Below, piece by piece: positions 13,251 to 24,503 of a stretch of 64,000 nt of DNA. This DNA is from Nepenthes gracilis (lineage: Eukaryota; Streptophyta; Magnoliopsida; Caryophyllales; Nepenthaceae). The notes under the pieces are model-generated. The model ran no database searches, was not told the DNA's origin, and saw nothing but the letters and a program-made list of their open reading frames with translations. The stretch covers positions 3,945,701 to 4,009,700 of the forward strand of contig BSYO01000004.1 in assembly GCA_033239525.1 (NCBI GenBank), read 5' to 3'. The position numbers and the translations under genes were made by a program. How positions within the stretch are numbered: the stretch's first letter is position 1; every line of letters starts with the position of its first letter.

Positions 13251-13482
13251 GGATTGAGGGGGCGTCCTTCTCCCCAATAAAGAAGGACCATCATTCTCTT
13301 AATTTGGGCCGTCGGATGTAAAAGTCGACGATTACGTATTTTGGATGATTAAATTTAAAATCGAACGGTCCGCATTATATTATCCATTCAAAACGTGTGG
13401 GCCGTCGGATTTTACATCCGACAGTTTAGATGAGGAGAAGAACGGTCATTCTTCACAATGGAGAAGGACGCCCCCCGGATCC
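13251..13482. mobile_element. MULE-like MITE with terminal inverted repeats and 10-bp TSD
   Basis: A 232-bp non-coding element. The left end is GGATTGAGGGGGCGTCCTTC. The right end, reverse-complemented, is GGATCCGGGGGGCGTCCTTC. Both continue with TCC and then looser similarity for about 50 bp. The direct repeat atcaatcatt flanks it at 13241-13250 and 13483-13492. A 9-11 bp target duplication is the Mutator superfamily hallmark. An internal palindrome based on gtcggat..atccgac is also present. It has no transposase, so it would have needed one supplied in trans. Confidence 0.8.
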
Positions 13483-13492
13483 ATCAATCATT

Positions 13493-13879
13493 ACGTACAA
13501 AATGAAGAAACTGTTCCTTAATCAAATCCCATTTTGAATGCTAAAGAGTATGAAATGTAGGGAAAGATAATCACCACTAATTTCACTGTAAGTGAGACTT
13601 GCATGAAAGCCAACGTCGTCCGAAACGGTGGCAAGTGGCGGTAGCCGGCGTGAAAGTGGTGGCTAGTAGGAAGTCGCATCACGGACAACTTGCACGGCTA
13701 GACAACAAACCCAAAAAAACAAAAAATAAAAAAGAAAAAAAAAGAAAAATTTTACCTTTTCTTTTTGTCCCTTTGTTTTCATTAAATTTCAGAATTTTTG
13801 TTTAGTAAATCGATCGATAGGATGGAATCCCCGTGTACGGTATGATGGTGATCATGACAGGGTGTGGAAAGCATGATCC
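13493..13879. other. Short non-coding interval
   Basis: A plus-strand frame at 13599-13805 has no domain. The segment at 13600-13665 (gccaacgtcg.. gtggcggtagccggcgtga) resembles 25131-25180 (gccaacgtcgccagaagtgg, ggcggagtgaaaac), so it is probably part of a dispersed repeat. Confidence 0.4.
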
Positions 13880-15060
13880 ACCTATTGGGATTCGATACCC
13901 AAATTTACTCGATCCGATACAGCGAAAATTCAAACTCCCTTGTCATCGTCAGCTATCAAATTTAATGAGTATAAGAAATAAAAGATACACAATATTTTTA
14001 ACGTGAAAATCTTTCACAATTAAGGAAAAAAATCACGAGACAAATTTTAAAAACTTTCACCATCTAAAATCGGTCACAAATATTCCAAGACAGAATATAA
14101 GCAACCCACAAAGGTTACACAAGCTCTCAAAGAACAAATAAAAAGAAAAACAACTCCAAAGTAAAGAAATTCTCATTCCTTCTTATTTCTCTGTTTTCTC
14201 TTCTCATTCTTCTAATTGTGGTACTCTCTGCTCACACACATTTTACAAGTGTGGTGAAACGACAACCTCTGTTTTACTCCCGCACACATGCGGCCTGGCG
14301 CACAGCTCCCCCGGTGATTTCTCACCCACTGGCTTGACGCTCACATTCTTCTCTAGAAGCCGCGCTTTATAGAGGGAGATTTTGCCCAAATTTCACAATA
14401 CGTATGCTCTATAGGTTGCGTGCATTAGAAGTTCTATTATTTGTAAACTACTTTTGGCTACTTTACAAGCAACTTTCGGTACATGGTTTGTAAGTCTTAC
14501 CAACCCTGGAAAGATAATTGTTAAATATGCCAGTTGTCAACTATTCACAATGTCCTTAGGCCATTACTCAGCCGATCAACCTTACGTTGATCGAATTTTG
14601 TCTTAGCCAATCAACCTCTTGTTGACCAGCTGGCTGTCATCCTACAGCTATTCTTGTGCAAGCAGTCCTTTTCGCAACCGGCCAAAACTGCAACCAGCCA
14701 AATTGCAACCAGCCAAAATGTTCCAATTTGGCAAATCGTTCCAACCGGCCATTTTGCCCTAACCTAGCAAAATGGCCCAACCAGGCCAATTGGCGCAACC
14801 GGCCATTTTGTCCCAACCTGCCACAAGTGCCCTCATCAGCCAGTCAATTATATGTTGACCTGCCATTTTACCTTCTTAGTCAGTCAATCCGTTGACCGGC
14901 CATTTTGTCAACTGGCCAATTTACTCTCTTTCCAACAAATTGGTCACACCGGAATTCTACTCCTGAATTCCTCATCAAGTCCTCGGCCCTTTGTTGCAGC
15001 AAATTTGCAGCATTCCGTACAAACCTTGTGCGATCTCCGATGATATCTCCGTTTGTTGAA
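13880..15060 (-). repeat. Probable degenerate LTR, minus orientation
   Basis: On the minus strand the order is typical of an LTR. First comes a repeat-rich U3 (14960-14560), then a TATA box (CTCTATAAAGCGCGG, about 14360-14374), then a pyrimidine- and T-rich R/U5-like stretch with gtgaaagattttcacgtt near 14005-14025. The ends, PBS and partner LTR were not found, so it may be a solo LTR or a fragment. Confidence 0.35.
14670..14960. repeat. Cluster of CAACCGGCC/GTTGAC short repeats
   Basis: Variants of caaccagccaaaat and ccggccattttgycc occur about eight times (14674-14725, 14743-14760, 14796-14815, 14893-14910), mixed with gttgacc/ggtcaac motifs. Partial palindromes such as ttggcgcaaccggcc make the segment foldable. 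It lies in the proposed U3 of the LTR-like segment. Confidence 0.6.
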
Positions 15061-15414
15061 CACCACAAGAGAGTGACCAAATCTAATAGTATGCATGATA
15101 CTAATATATATATATATATTGATCTGCTATGTTTATTAATAGTTTTCACAGTTTTAAATAAAATTTAAAATTTATTTTAGAAGAAAATCCATGATATTTT
15201 ACTTACAAGACAAAACGAGAGATTTCATAATTTATATAAATTTTTTTCTCATAACTAAAAAATAATGAATTATATCCATCAATTTCTTTATACTTTTGTT
15301 GCATTTTTTTCATAATAAAATGATCGAGTTTGATCTGCCACTCATCCAATTTATGCCTTTGTATTATGATATATCCCACTTTCTTTCCTTTCTTCTATAA
15401 ATAATAAATGAATA

Positions 15415-15415
15415 G

Positions 15416-15458
<43 letters not shown>

Positions 15459-15459
15459 T
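15415..15459. repeat. (GA)n microsatellite
   Basis: Interrupted GA tract just outside the gypsy element. Confidence 0.95.
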
Positions 15460-15551
15460 TAGTTATAATTTTTTATTGGGTAAACATATTCTATAACAAT
15501 TAAAATATAGGATGATAAAATATAAAATAGCATAATAATCAATATAATATA

Positions 15552-16054
15552 TGTTGTGGCTACGGATCCAAATTGAATTAGAGTTGACTGATTCTCCATT
15601 GTTTTAACTCAAGACCTGTACAATATCAAAGAAAATAAGAGAATCAAAGGACCAAAATGGATAATTTTTCAGCAGGTTCTCTGACGCTTAAGTCAACAAT
15701 ATTCTTTTTATTGAAATGGAAAGGAAAGATGTATTTTTTAAGTGGGAATATACGAAATCATTCTTTTGTCCTTTTGTTTTTCTTTTTTTTTTGAAGTCTC
15801 TTCCTCATTCCCTGAAGGATTACTTCGTATTTATAAAAGACCATTTTTTCGGTTTCATAACTACTTCGGATAAGGAAGGTTAGTTGTTTAACTTTAGGTC
15901 TGTTATTGTCGGTGTCACTCAAAGTGAAACTTGGGAGTTATCTGTTATCTTTATAACTTAGCTCATGGGCGGTTGCTTATGAATTTCAGTGATCCATATT
16001 GGGCTTTAATTAATGGGCCCATGTATTGAATTACTCAGGTGATTGTACCTATCA
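15552..16054 (-). repeat. 3' LTR of the gypsy element
   Basis: It begins TGATAGGTAC and ends CCACAACA on the minus strand, and aligns along its whole length with 24003-24503. It contains the block tctctgacgcttaagtcaac (15679-15698) seen in other LTR relics in this window. Confidence 0.9.
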
Positions 16055-16154
16055 CTAAGCTCCTATATCAGAAGATTAAAATTTTAGTTTCCGGCGTGTC
16101 TTTCTGATGTGATATAATATAAAGCTATCCGGTCTTAATTTTTTAAAAATTGCT

Positions 16155-16376
16155 TTGGTTTTTTTTGTGATTCCGGATTTTGTCATTCTGGATTTTATAT
16201 TCACTCCGGATTTGGTGACACCGGATTTTGTCACTCCGGATTTGGTGACTCCGGATTTTGTCACTCCGGATTTTGTCACTCCGGATTTGGTGACTCCGGA
16301 TTTTATATTCACTCCGGATTTGGTGACTCCGGATTTTGTCACTCCAAATTTTATATATTCACTTCGGATTTGGTGA
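16155..16376. repeat. 15-bp tandem repeats (ACTCCGGATTTKGTS) near the gypsy 3' LTR
   Basis: About eleven units of actccggattttgtc/actccggatttggtg, with an 18-bp variant (ttatattc). The 15- and 18-bp units keep a frame open on both strands, giving TKSGV/NIKSGV on the minus strand and TPDFV/TPDLV on the plus strand. This explains the long frames there and is not evidence of a gene. The tract sits between the 3' LTR and the antisense ORF. Confidence 0.9.
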
Positions 16377-16664
16377 GTTTGAGACTTGTCTAGTTCCGGA
16401 GAAAATTACTCACTAAATCCTTCAAATCAATCGCTCTGATATGTATCTCGTCTGACTTACCACGTGTCAATCATCAAACTATGTCTTTTCTGTCGCCGCC
16501 ATTTAAGTAGCCAGCTCCTGATTGACACATATTCTTTGATAATACTTTTGAATTCGAAAAGACACATCTTTTCGAAATCATATTAAGGTTTTTCTTCTTT
16601 ATTTTTCTTTTACCGTTCTTCGTTCCCTCTTTCTTCTCCCTACTCTTGGCTTCGTAGCACTTCA

Positions 16665-18459
16665 ATGGCACCAAGAGCTGAATCGACTAAGTCCGTTATC
16701 ACTGCCGAAGAAATGGGAAACATTATTTTCCAATACAAAATTCCAAGAACTTACCTATTCTCGATTCCGTCTGAAATGGACAGAGCATGCTCTCCTCCGG
16801 AGGGTTTTATCGCTGTGTATGAAGTTTATCTGAAAAGTGGTCTTTGATTTCCTGTAACGCCTGAGTTGTGCACCATTTTCATTGATCTTGGTGTGCCAAT
16901 CGTTCGTTATCACGCAAACGCTGTGAGGTAACTTTGCAACCTCTGTATATATTTTTTATCTCTGTGGCATGACATTAAATTCCACGACTGTCAAAACTTT
17001 GTTCAAATTTTACCAAAATGGGAACTGGATATCTTTATCTCCCCGTGAATTGAATATAAGCGAAGTTATTTGCGAAACAGTAAAAAAAGTGAAAGGACTG
17101 TTTTTTCTTTCTAGCTGTTCGTCAGTTAGGTATCCCCAACATATGGGACAAAATACCCTAATCTTTTATTGGCAAAATTTCTACCGAAGAGGAAGACTTT
17201 GCAAAATCCTTGATTGAAATGATAAAAATGAATATGGATTCGTTTAGTGATAGGGATCGTCTGTGCTCTCCTTAGATTTTCACGCTCGCTAAATGGGAGC
17301 CCCTAGCTGAAAGAATTGGAATATCGGATCTATCTCCTAGACGTCCCAAAAGGAAAACGAAAAATACCGTGTCAAGGGAGCGTAAACGTCGGGTTGTGTC
17401 ACCAAGCCCATCGCTTTCTTCTGATGCTGTCGAAGTTGGCCTTCCCATGTTTGAAAGGTTAAAGGAATAGATGGTTCATCCCTTGCCCTTTTTAGCCAAT
17501 CACAGGAAGAAAATCCTGCTATTGAATCTTCGGCAGTCATTGAACCCGAAGAAAGGCTAATTGAAACTGAAGAAAGGGCAATTGTTCCAATCAATGAATC
17601 GACTCCGGTCGGAAAGGAATCTTTTGTTGGTCTAGCCAATTTTAATGTTGATTCAGTAGTGGAAAGGCCTGTCAGGAAAATTTCTATACGGGCCGTTTCT
17701 GTCCTGTCTCCCCCTCAAAGTTCAAGAGTTGACTGACGGGAGAGAGAGTTGACCCTTTCAATGGATCCAATGGCTTCTTCTCCTCTTCGAAGTCCGTCAA
17801 TCCCAGGGCCGGAGCGCATATCTACTCTTGCCTCTTCACTTAGGCTGCCTTTGAAGACTGTAGCTTAGAAAGCTCGTTACATTTTGGTAAGATTCTCAAA
17901 AGAGCTCTGCCCCCTTTTTTTGAAATAATTTCTAACTTTTCTTCGTATTTAACAGAACGAGAAGATAGGTGAAATCTTGAGTATTTGTTTAACCCAACGT
18001 GACATGAAGATTGAGCAGCTTGAGAAAGAAATCTAAAGATTGGAGCAAACACGTGTTGATCCGTCTATTCTTGAAAAAATAAAAAATTAGGCTAGTGTCG
18101 ATACAACACAAATTGAGTAACTTCAAGGGCGGATTTCTAGCCTTGAGTTGGTGTTGCCAAAAATTAAAGATGCTTTAAAGATGTCTAAAGAGGATGCGTC
18201 TAATATTAGAAGTGATAATACCGCGTTAGGAGCAGAATTCATGGCGCGGCTTAAATCAGAAGAGGTCCGTCCGACTTTGAATGCTAGATTTTTGGATGGT
18301 ATTCTTGTATGTTGGCAGATTGCTCTTATCTTGGTTCCACAATTCCCAACCGACTTTTTTGACCCTAGAAATATGGGCGCTCGTCTCCGACCAGACTTAA
18401 AAGAATTTTCTGAAACTGGTGAATATTCAATGCCACCTCCATCAAGCCCCCAACGTTAG
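16665..18459 (+). pseudogene. Antisense extra ORF of the gypsy element (plant-mobile-domain-like protein)
   Basis: This ORF runs opposite to gag-pol, between integrase and the 3' LTR. It starts at ATG 16665 (MAPRAESTKS). The recognisable part is EMDRACSPPEGFIAVYEVYL then KSGL, a TGA where arginine is expected, and FPVTPELCTIFIDLGVPIV. I recognise this as the N-terminal signature of the large plant transposon-associated family that appears as an antisense ORF in Tat/Retand elements. Further pieces are LFKFYQNGNWISLSP (about 16996), a basic serine-rich segment near 17336-17450 (PRRPKRKTKN), and a C-terminal part at 18148-18459 ending FFDPRNMGARLRPDL. A GT after NAVR at 16928 could be an intron donor. 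Several stops break it. Function in the element is unknown. Confidence 0.7.
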
Positions 18460-18541
18460 CTTTACCTTTTTCTTATCATTGTATTGATAATGGAAAGATT
18501 GTATCAAACACTTTTTTAAATGGAATCAAATCATTTGATTT

Positions 18542-19596
18542 TTATTGAAAGAAAATTTTCAAATGTATTGCATTCCAATTTCTTGGCACCAGTTTTCCAT
18601 TCGAGATGCGCAATTTGTAGGCACCAATTCTTAATATAGTAGAAACAATAGATGGACCTTCCCAATTAGGAGAAAACTTATTTCTATTGACAATTTTATC
18701 CGTTGCCTATATACTCCTCAGGACTAAGTCTCCCACATCAAATTGTCATGTTTTTATTCATTTATTGTAGTATCATGCAATCCGTTGCTGATCAGCGGCT
18801 GTCCGTACTCTTGCTACTTCTCTAGATTCCTCTAATAGATCAAGATTTTTCTTAAGTCGTTGTGAATTGCTTTGCGAGTCAAAGTTTTCTATCCGGAGGC
18901 TGGGTAATCCGACCTCTACTGGTATTACAGCTTCGATCCTATATCATAGGTTGAACGGCGTCTCTCGTGTTGGCTCTTTAGGGATTGTCCGAAAGGACCA
19001 TAATACCGAAAGTAATTTATCTGCCCAAGAGCCCCCAAAGTCTTCTAGCTTTGTTTTCAACCCATGTAATAAAGTCCGGTTGGTTACCTCTACTTGGCCA
19101 TTTGATTGTGGATAGGCTACCGAGGTATATGCCAATCAGATCCTCAAATTGGAACAATATTTGATGAAGCGCTGCCCAGTGAATTGAGTTCCATTATCAA
19201 TGACTATCATTTTTGGAATCCCGAATCGGCAGATAATATTTTATCGTATAAATTCCGTTGCACTATGTTTATTATTTTTGCCAATGGAGAAGCTTCAACC
19301 CACTTTGTAAAATAATCAATTCCCACGATGACGAATTTTCTTTGCCCAGCTGCTACTAGGAAAGGTCTAAGTATGTCCAGCCCCCATTGTGCAAATGGCC
19401 ATGGAGCTTGTAACGATTTTAATTTTATCGGAGGTGCATGAGGCCAATAATAGCCCTGTTGCATCAATTTGAAGGCCAAATTCTTTCCTCCTATGTGAGA
19501 TCCATATACCCCAAGGTGGACTTCACTTAATGCATAGTCTACTTCCTCCGGAGTGAGACATCTCAAATATAGGATGGAGTATCCATGTCGATACAT
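18542..19596 (-). pseudogene. Gypsy integrase region
   Basis: The N-terminal zinc-binding part (19596 onward) includes CLTPEEVDYALSEVHLG and SHIGGKNLAFKLMQQGYYWP. The core begins WPFAQWGLDILRPF, with the first catalytic Asp, then KFVIVGIDYFTKWVEA. The third part, at 18944-19135, has YPQSNGQVEVTNR with the catalytic Glu. The C-terminal part reads GAYKLRISNGKLVPRNWNAI and terminates at TAA 18544-18542. The frame is broken at least twice, between 19207 and 19135 and again before 18944. No chromodomain is seen. Its end is 83 bp from the end of the plus-strand antisense ORF (18459), so the two coding regions converge tail to tail. Confidence 0.85.
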
Positions 19597-20024
19597 TTTT
19601 TCATATATAATTGTGTACTAACCAGCCGTTTTCTTTACGCGTTTAGCTTTGTCTTGGCTTTTTGGTACAATTCCATCAGAAAGGGATCGATAATAAGGAG
19701 TCATCCTGTTTTCATTGCTGGTGACTTGTAAGACATCTTGATCAATCTCCTCAATACTTAGAGCAGTCAGAATTTCTAGCATGCTTCAGGAGTACTATTC
19801 CGAATTTTCTATGGTTGTTACATTTGCTAGTTGGTTAGCTTTTTCATTTTCTGTTCTAGAAATATGGGTCAAATCTATTTTATCAAAGTCCCGATACACG
19901 CTTCTTACCTTTGCAAGGTACTTTGCTAAATATGGATTTGACACTTCAAAATTTCCTTGAACTTGATTAACCACCAGCTCGGAGTCACTATAAATTGCAA
20001 AATGCTTTACTGAGCATTCTCTGA

Positions 20025-20276
20025 CTAACCGTAGTCCGCTAACAGAGCCTCGTATTTAGCCATGTTGTTGGTTGCTAGGAACGAAAGTTTTAGTGAGTAT
20101 GGTATTTCCATACCTTCCGGAGTTTTTAACACTATTTCGGTTCCATTGCCAGATTGTGTGGATGATTCGTCTACGTGCATAGTCCATACAGTAGGTAATT
20201 TAGCACGGCCAATGTCTTGATCTTCCATTTCATTATTTTGGGTTAAAACCAAAGTTTCGACTAGAAAGTTGGCCAA
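20025..20276 (-). pseudogene. Second (archaeal-like) RNase H domain of gypsy pol
   Basis: The frame reads WTMHVDESSTQSGNGTEIVL and SFLATNNMAKYEALLADYG. The spaced D, E and N/E residues match the additional RNase H found downstream of the normal RT-RH in Tat-lineage elements. The expected glycine of HVDGSS is replaced by E. A frame break separates it from the RT-RH block at 20470. Confidence 0.75.
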
Positions 20277-20469
20277 GGCTTGCCCTTTGATGATGGTCTT
20301 GGCCTGTATTCAATGTCAAATTCTCCCAGTTTGATCACCCATTTGACCAGCCTACTAGATGCATCAAGTTTTTGTAATATTTCCTTGAGGGGTTGATCTA
20401 TGATGACGATTATCTTATGAGCCTGGAAATATGGCCTTAGTTTTCTTGCCGAATAAACGAGTGCTAATA

Positions 20470-21567
20470 CTACTTTTCAGCATGTGTATAGCGGCTTTTT
20501 ACATTTGACAGCGTTTTACTAACGTAGTAAATCAGCCGATGCACATCTGCCTGTTGTTGGATCAAGATTGAACTTAATGCCACATCAGAAACTGCAAGAT
20601 ATAAAAATAACTCTTCTCCCTCCCGTGGTGATGTTAGAAGAGGAGGGCTGGCTAAATACTCTTTTAAATCTTGAAAGGCTGTCAGGCATTCTTCAGTCCA
20701 CTGAAAACCATTAGTTTTTATTCCTCTTAAGGCTCTAAAAAATAAAAGGTATTTTTCTGCCGACTTGGATAAGAAACAAGAGAGTGCAGCGAGTCTTCCG
20801 GTGAGCCGTTGAACTTTTTTAATGGTTTTGGGCGCGCTCATCTCTGCAATCGGCTTTATCTTTTCAGGATTGGCTTCAACTCCTCGCTTTGAAACTATAG
20901 ATCCCAAGAACTTACCCGAAGATACTCTGAAAACACACTTATTTGGATTTAATTTCATGCAGTGTTTTTGAAGCACTTCAAAGGCTTCTTCTAAATCCAT
21001 GGTATTATTATCTATGAACTTACTTTTAATAAGCATATCATCCACATACACTTCCATGTTTCGGCCGATTTGAGTTACGAACATTTTGTTCACCAACCGT
21101 TGGTATGTGATGCCAGCATTCTTCAAGCCAAATGGCATTATTTTGTAGCAATAAGTTCTTTAGTCGATCATAAAGGAGGTATGTTCTTCGTCTTCTAGAC
21201 ACATGCTTATCTAGTTATAATTAGAGTATGCGTCCATAAAGTTGAGTAATTCATATCCGGATGTTGAATCTACCAATAAATCAATCCTTGGTAAAGAAAA
21301 ACTGTCTTTAGGACATGCCTTATTTACGTTGGTAAAATCAACACACATTCTCTATTTTTCGTTACTTTTCTTTACCATAATTATCTTTGAGAGCCAATCT
21401 GGATATTGGACCTCCCTGATGAAACCAGCATCCGGCAATTTTTTCACTTCCTCCCTAATTGAAATAAACTTCTCAACCAAATAGTTCATTCGCTTTTGCC
21501 TAATGGGTTTGTGACTGGGATCCAAACACAATTTATGAACTATTATTTCGGTCAAAATTTCTGACAT
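20470..21567 (-). pseudogene. Gypsy reverse transcriptase and first RNase H
   Basis: Starts within EIIVHKLCLDPSHKPIRQKR, then AGFIREVQYPDWLSKIIMV. Next, across two stop codons between 21350 and 21140, is the NACPKDSFSLPRID region. After MPFGLKNAGITYQRLVNKMF comes the catalytic YVDDMLIKS (about 21055). It continues into the thumb/connection (LTGRLAALSCFLSKSAEKYL) and the start of RNase H (LFLYLAVSDVALSSILI). YVDD is intact, but the stops mean no full polyprotein can be made. Confidence 0.9.
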
Positions 21568-21723
21568 ATCAGATGATGTCCATGTAAAAACATTCTAGTT
21601 CCGCCAGAGGAATGCTATTAATCGACTTTGAACTTGTTCGGTCAATGAATTTCCTATTTGTATGCACTTTTTCGGATCTGTTGGATCCAATAGAATTAAA
21701 TCAGTTACTTCTCCAGACTGGGC

Positions 21724-22017
21724 TTATTGTAGGGCATTTTCGTCACGATAATTAAAATCTTCTACCAGCCGATCTTGAACAGTTTGCTTAATTTGAGACA
21801 AATAATTAGTTCGGCCAGTCACTTGATCTTCCAATATTTCTCCTACACCAAATGACGTTAGAAACTTTATTTTTAAATGGGGAATGGATGTTACCGCCCC
21901 AAATATTGTTAGACAAAATTGACCAATGATTGCATTATAAACAGAAGGCAGGTCGACCACCAGGAAGGTAAATTTGTAAGATGCGATTCTCGGATAAGTC
22001 CCCAATTTGACCTCCAA
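21724..22017 (-). pseudogene. Gypsy protease region
   Basis: The frame FLVVDLPSVYNAIIGQFCLT matches the C-terminal part of plant gypsy retropepsins (Y(N)AILGRPwL-type motif). The segment continues toward 22.2 kb in other frames with stops. The active-site D-S/T-G was not cleanly seen. Confidence 0.7.
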
Positions 22018-22429
22018 TTGGACGGTTCCTTAGATAGTGACCAGTTCATTTCCCACTCCATACAATGGTCCACTAGCTGATCTGAGTTGGCTAATTTTCA
22101 AATCCATTTAATAAAGGTATCAAGATAAAGTAAATTATTAGAGTTTCTATTATCTATAAATATTCGTTTCATCTGGTAATCTGCATTACCATCTGAAACT
22201 AAAACTGATACAACTAATGGATCAGAGTGCGGCGACTGGATATGATCCATGTCTTCTTTACTAAAGCTAATTACATCATCATTTTTAAACTTTTATTTTT
22301 TACCACTCCTGATGGCATCCGATTGATCAGAGTTACGAGCTTTGGCCGATCTAGTGGTTATCATATTTACCACTCCGACGGCTACACGATTTTTCGGTTG
22401 TGATTGCTCCCTTTTTTCTTCCTCCATCC

Positions 22430-23905
22430 TACCAGAGTTATACTTTGAGTTTTTTACAAATTTTACAAGGTGTCACTTCTGAATTAGATTTTTAATTTCT
22501 CTCTGTAGAATCCAACACTCTTCAATACCATGTCCAGGGGAATGAAGGTAGTGACAAAACTTGCTTTGGTCTCCATTTTTAGGATTCTTCAGGGCCCTCG
22601 GCCACTTAAAGAAATTTTCTTCCCGTATCTACATGATGATGTTCATTCTGGAATCATTTAATGGAGTCAGATTGAAAGGTCTGAATTCCCTTCGTGCTTC
22701 GCCCTTGAAGTTCCTTCTCGGCTCTTTTGGATGAGATCTTTCATCTTATCCTTTTCTTTTACTTGGTGACCCTTGACGAGAAGGATTCACCTTAATGGGC
22801 TTCTTGGCCTCATTGGCCTCTTCTGTTGCCATGTATACTCGTGCAGTAACTTCTACTTCTCCGAAAGTATATGGATTCGTGTGGGCCAAATGTTTGAAAA
22901 ATTCTCCTGGCTCAAGATTTGATATGAAAGTGTTTAATTTGACTTCGTCAGTGAGGCGTGAAATCCGACGAGCTTCAGAGGTAAACCTTGCCAAGTAACT
23001 CTTCAAATTTTCATTCGGACCTTGCTTAATTCGAGCCAGGTGCCAGAGCTATTTTTCTATTCTTCGACTTGAGGCGAACTGAGAAAGAAAACTATTTGCT
23101 AATTCTTGGAACAGTTGAATGGAATTGGAAGGCATCCGGTAGAACCAATTCTCGCGTCCCCTTTCAGAGTTAAAGGGAAGTATTGACACATCACCATTTC
23201 ATCTAAGCCTTGAAAGCTTAGTAGCATTCGGAAGTGATCCAAGTGATCCATTGGATCAGTACTTTCGTCATTGGTGTCCATGACTGGCATTTTGAATTTT
23301 TGGGGAAGTGGACAAGCTCGTATCTTCGTTGTGAACAAGGATCTCCTCAAATCGTTAGTGCATCCCTCATATTTTTTTCCGAAAAAATAATTCCACATCT
23401 TTTCCAACTTCTCCTCCTTTCGAGGAATTGCAGCGGATTTTTTGGCATTGAGGTAAGTTTTCAACTCTTTTGGAGCTTCAGATCGGTGTGGTTGGACGTT
23501 TTGGCCAACCGGTGGCAAATTGGAAGAAGCTTCCTCTTGGTCAAGAGGTCTTCTCTCACTTCGCGGATTTCGTCGTTTTGGACTGTCTTCAATGGGTCTT
23601 GGGCCTAATCGGCCTTCTAATTGAGATCGGCCCCCGCTTTTTTCTCTTGTAAATGTCCTCTCTTGATCAGATATTTGCTGAATACATCCGGCCGACTTCT
23701 TTTTTTGCCTATTCCTCATAGAGGCGGGAATCTGCGTTGCTGAAGAATGGGCATCTGGTTTTTGACGTCCTACTTGTTCGCACAGAGTTTGTAAAGTTTA
23801 AGACATATGATCCATCCGCGTGTTTATTACTTGTATGAGTTGAGTCTGTTGACTCTCTTCTTGCCCATGCAAAGGAGGGTTGTTCTCAGGAATGGCATTC
23901 CCCAT
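22430..23905 (-). pseudogene. Gypsy gag polyprotein
   Basis: Starts at ATG 23905 (MGNAIPENNPPLHGQEE) and passes a stop. It then runs from 23719 with a basic Arg/Pro-rich segment, followed by the conserved gag core (PVMDTNDESTDPMDHLDHFR, MVMCQYFPLTLKGDA). After a break, 23006-22746 continues with SYLARFTSEARRISRL and FISNLEPGEFFKHLA. A zinc-knuckle-like CHYLHSPGHGIEEC lies near 22550. The gag core and RNA-binding parts are in the expected order for a Tat-type element. Confidence 0.85.
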
Positions 23906-24002
23906 CGCGGGAGCGCTTACATGAATTCGGGTATTAACTATTTTTTTTAAACGTTTTTAGTGGCAAAACAAAATGTTAGTCGTTTTCCATAGATGGCGGC
24001 AA

Positions 24003-24503
24003 TGTTGCGGCTACGGATCCGAATTAAATTAGAGTTGACTAATTCTCCGTTACTTAACCCAAGACCTGCATAATATCAAAGAAAACAAGAGAATTAAAGG
24101 ACCAAAAAGGATAATTTTTTAACAGACTCTCCAACACTCAAGTCAATAATGTCCTTCTTTTTATTGAAATGGAAAGGAAAGATGTATTTTTTAAGTGGGA
24201 ATATAAGAAATCATCATTTTGTCCTTTTTTTTTTTTTTTTGAAGTCTCTTCCTCCTCCCCTGAAAGATTGTTTCGTATTTATAAAAGGCCATTTTTTCTA
24301 TTTCATAACTGCTTCGAATAAGAACGGTCAGTTGGTTTAACTTCAGGTTGGTTATTGTCGGTTTCACTCAAAGTGAAACTTGAGAATTATCCGTAATATT
24401 TCTAACTTACGTCATGGGAAGTTACTTATGGATTTTAGTGATCCGTATAAGGTTTCAATTAATGGGCTCATGTATTGAATTGCTCAGATGATTGTATCCA
24501 TCA
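24003..24503 (-). repeat. 5' LTR of the gypsy element
   Basis: On the minus strand it starts TGATGGATAC and ends GCCGCAACA. It is followed at once by ttgccgccatctatggaaaa (24002-23983), which resembles the TTGGCGCCGTCTGTGGG-type primer-binding segment common in plant gypsy elements. Confidence 0.9.

Larger units (their letters stand above)
15552..24503 (-). mobile_element. Ty3/gypsy LTR retrotransposon, Tat/Retand-like, decayed
   Basis: An approximately 8.95-kb element on the minus strand. It is bounded by similar LTRs of about 501 bp (5', 24503-24003) and 503 bp (3', 16054-15552). The order on the minus strand is 5' LTR, gag, protease, RT, RNase H, integrase, 3' LTR. PR-RT-RH-INT order defines Ty3/gypsy. 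A second RNase H (20025-20276), an extra ORF in antisense between integrase and the 3' LTR, and tandem repeats next to the 3' LTR all point to the Tat/Retand group. Flanks are ATATA (15547-15551) and TTATA (24504-24508), a 4-of-5 match that suits an aged TSD. Stops and frameshifts occur throughout, so it is not autonomous now. Confidence 0.9.

Noticed and set aside
16076..16342. Long open frames on both strands with TKSGV and TPDFV repeats
   Set aside because: They are explained by 15- and 18-bp tandem DNA repeats whose period is a multiple of three; there is no start context or homologous protein.
23234..23608. 124-codon plus-strand frame
   Set aside because: Shadow of the minus-strand gypsy gag.
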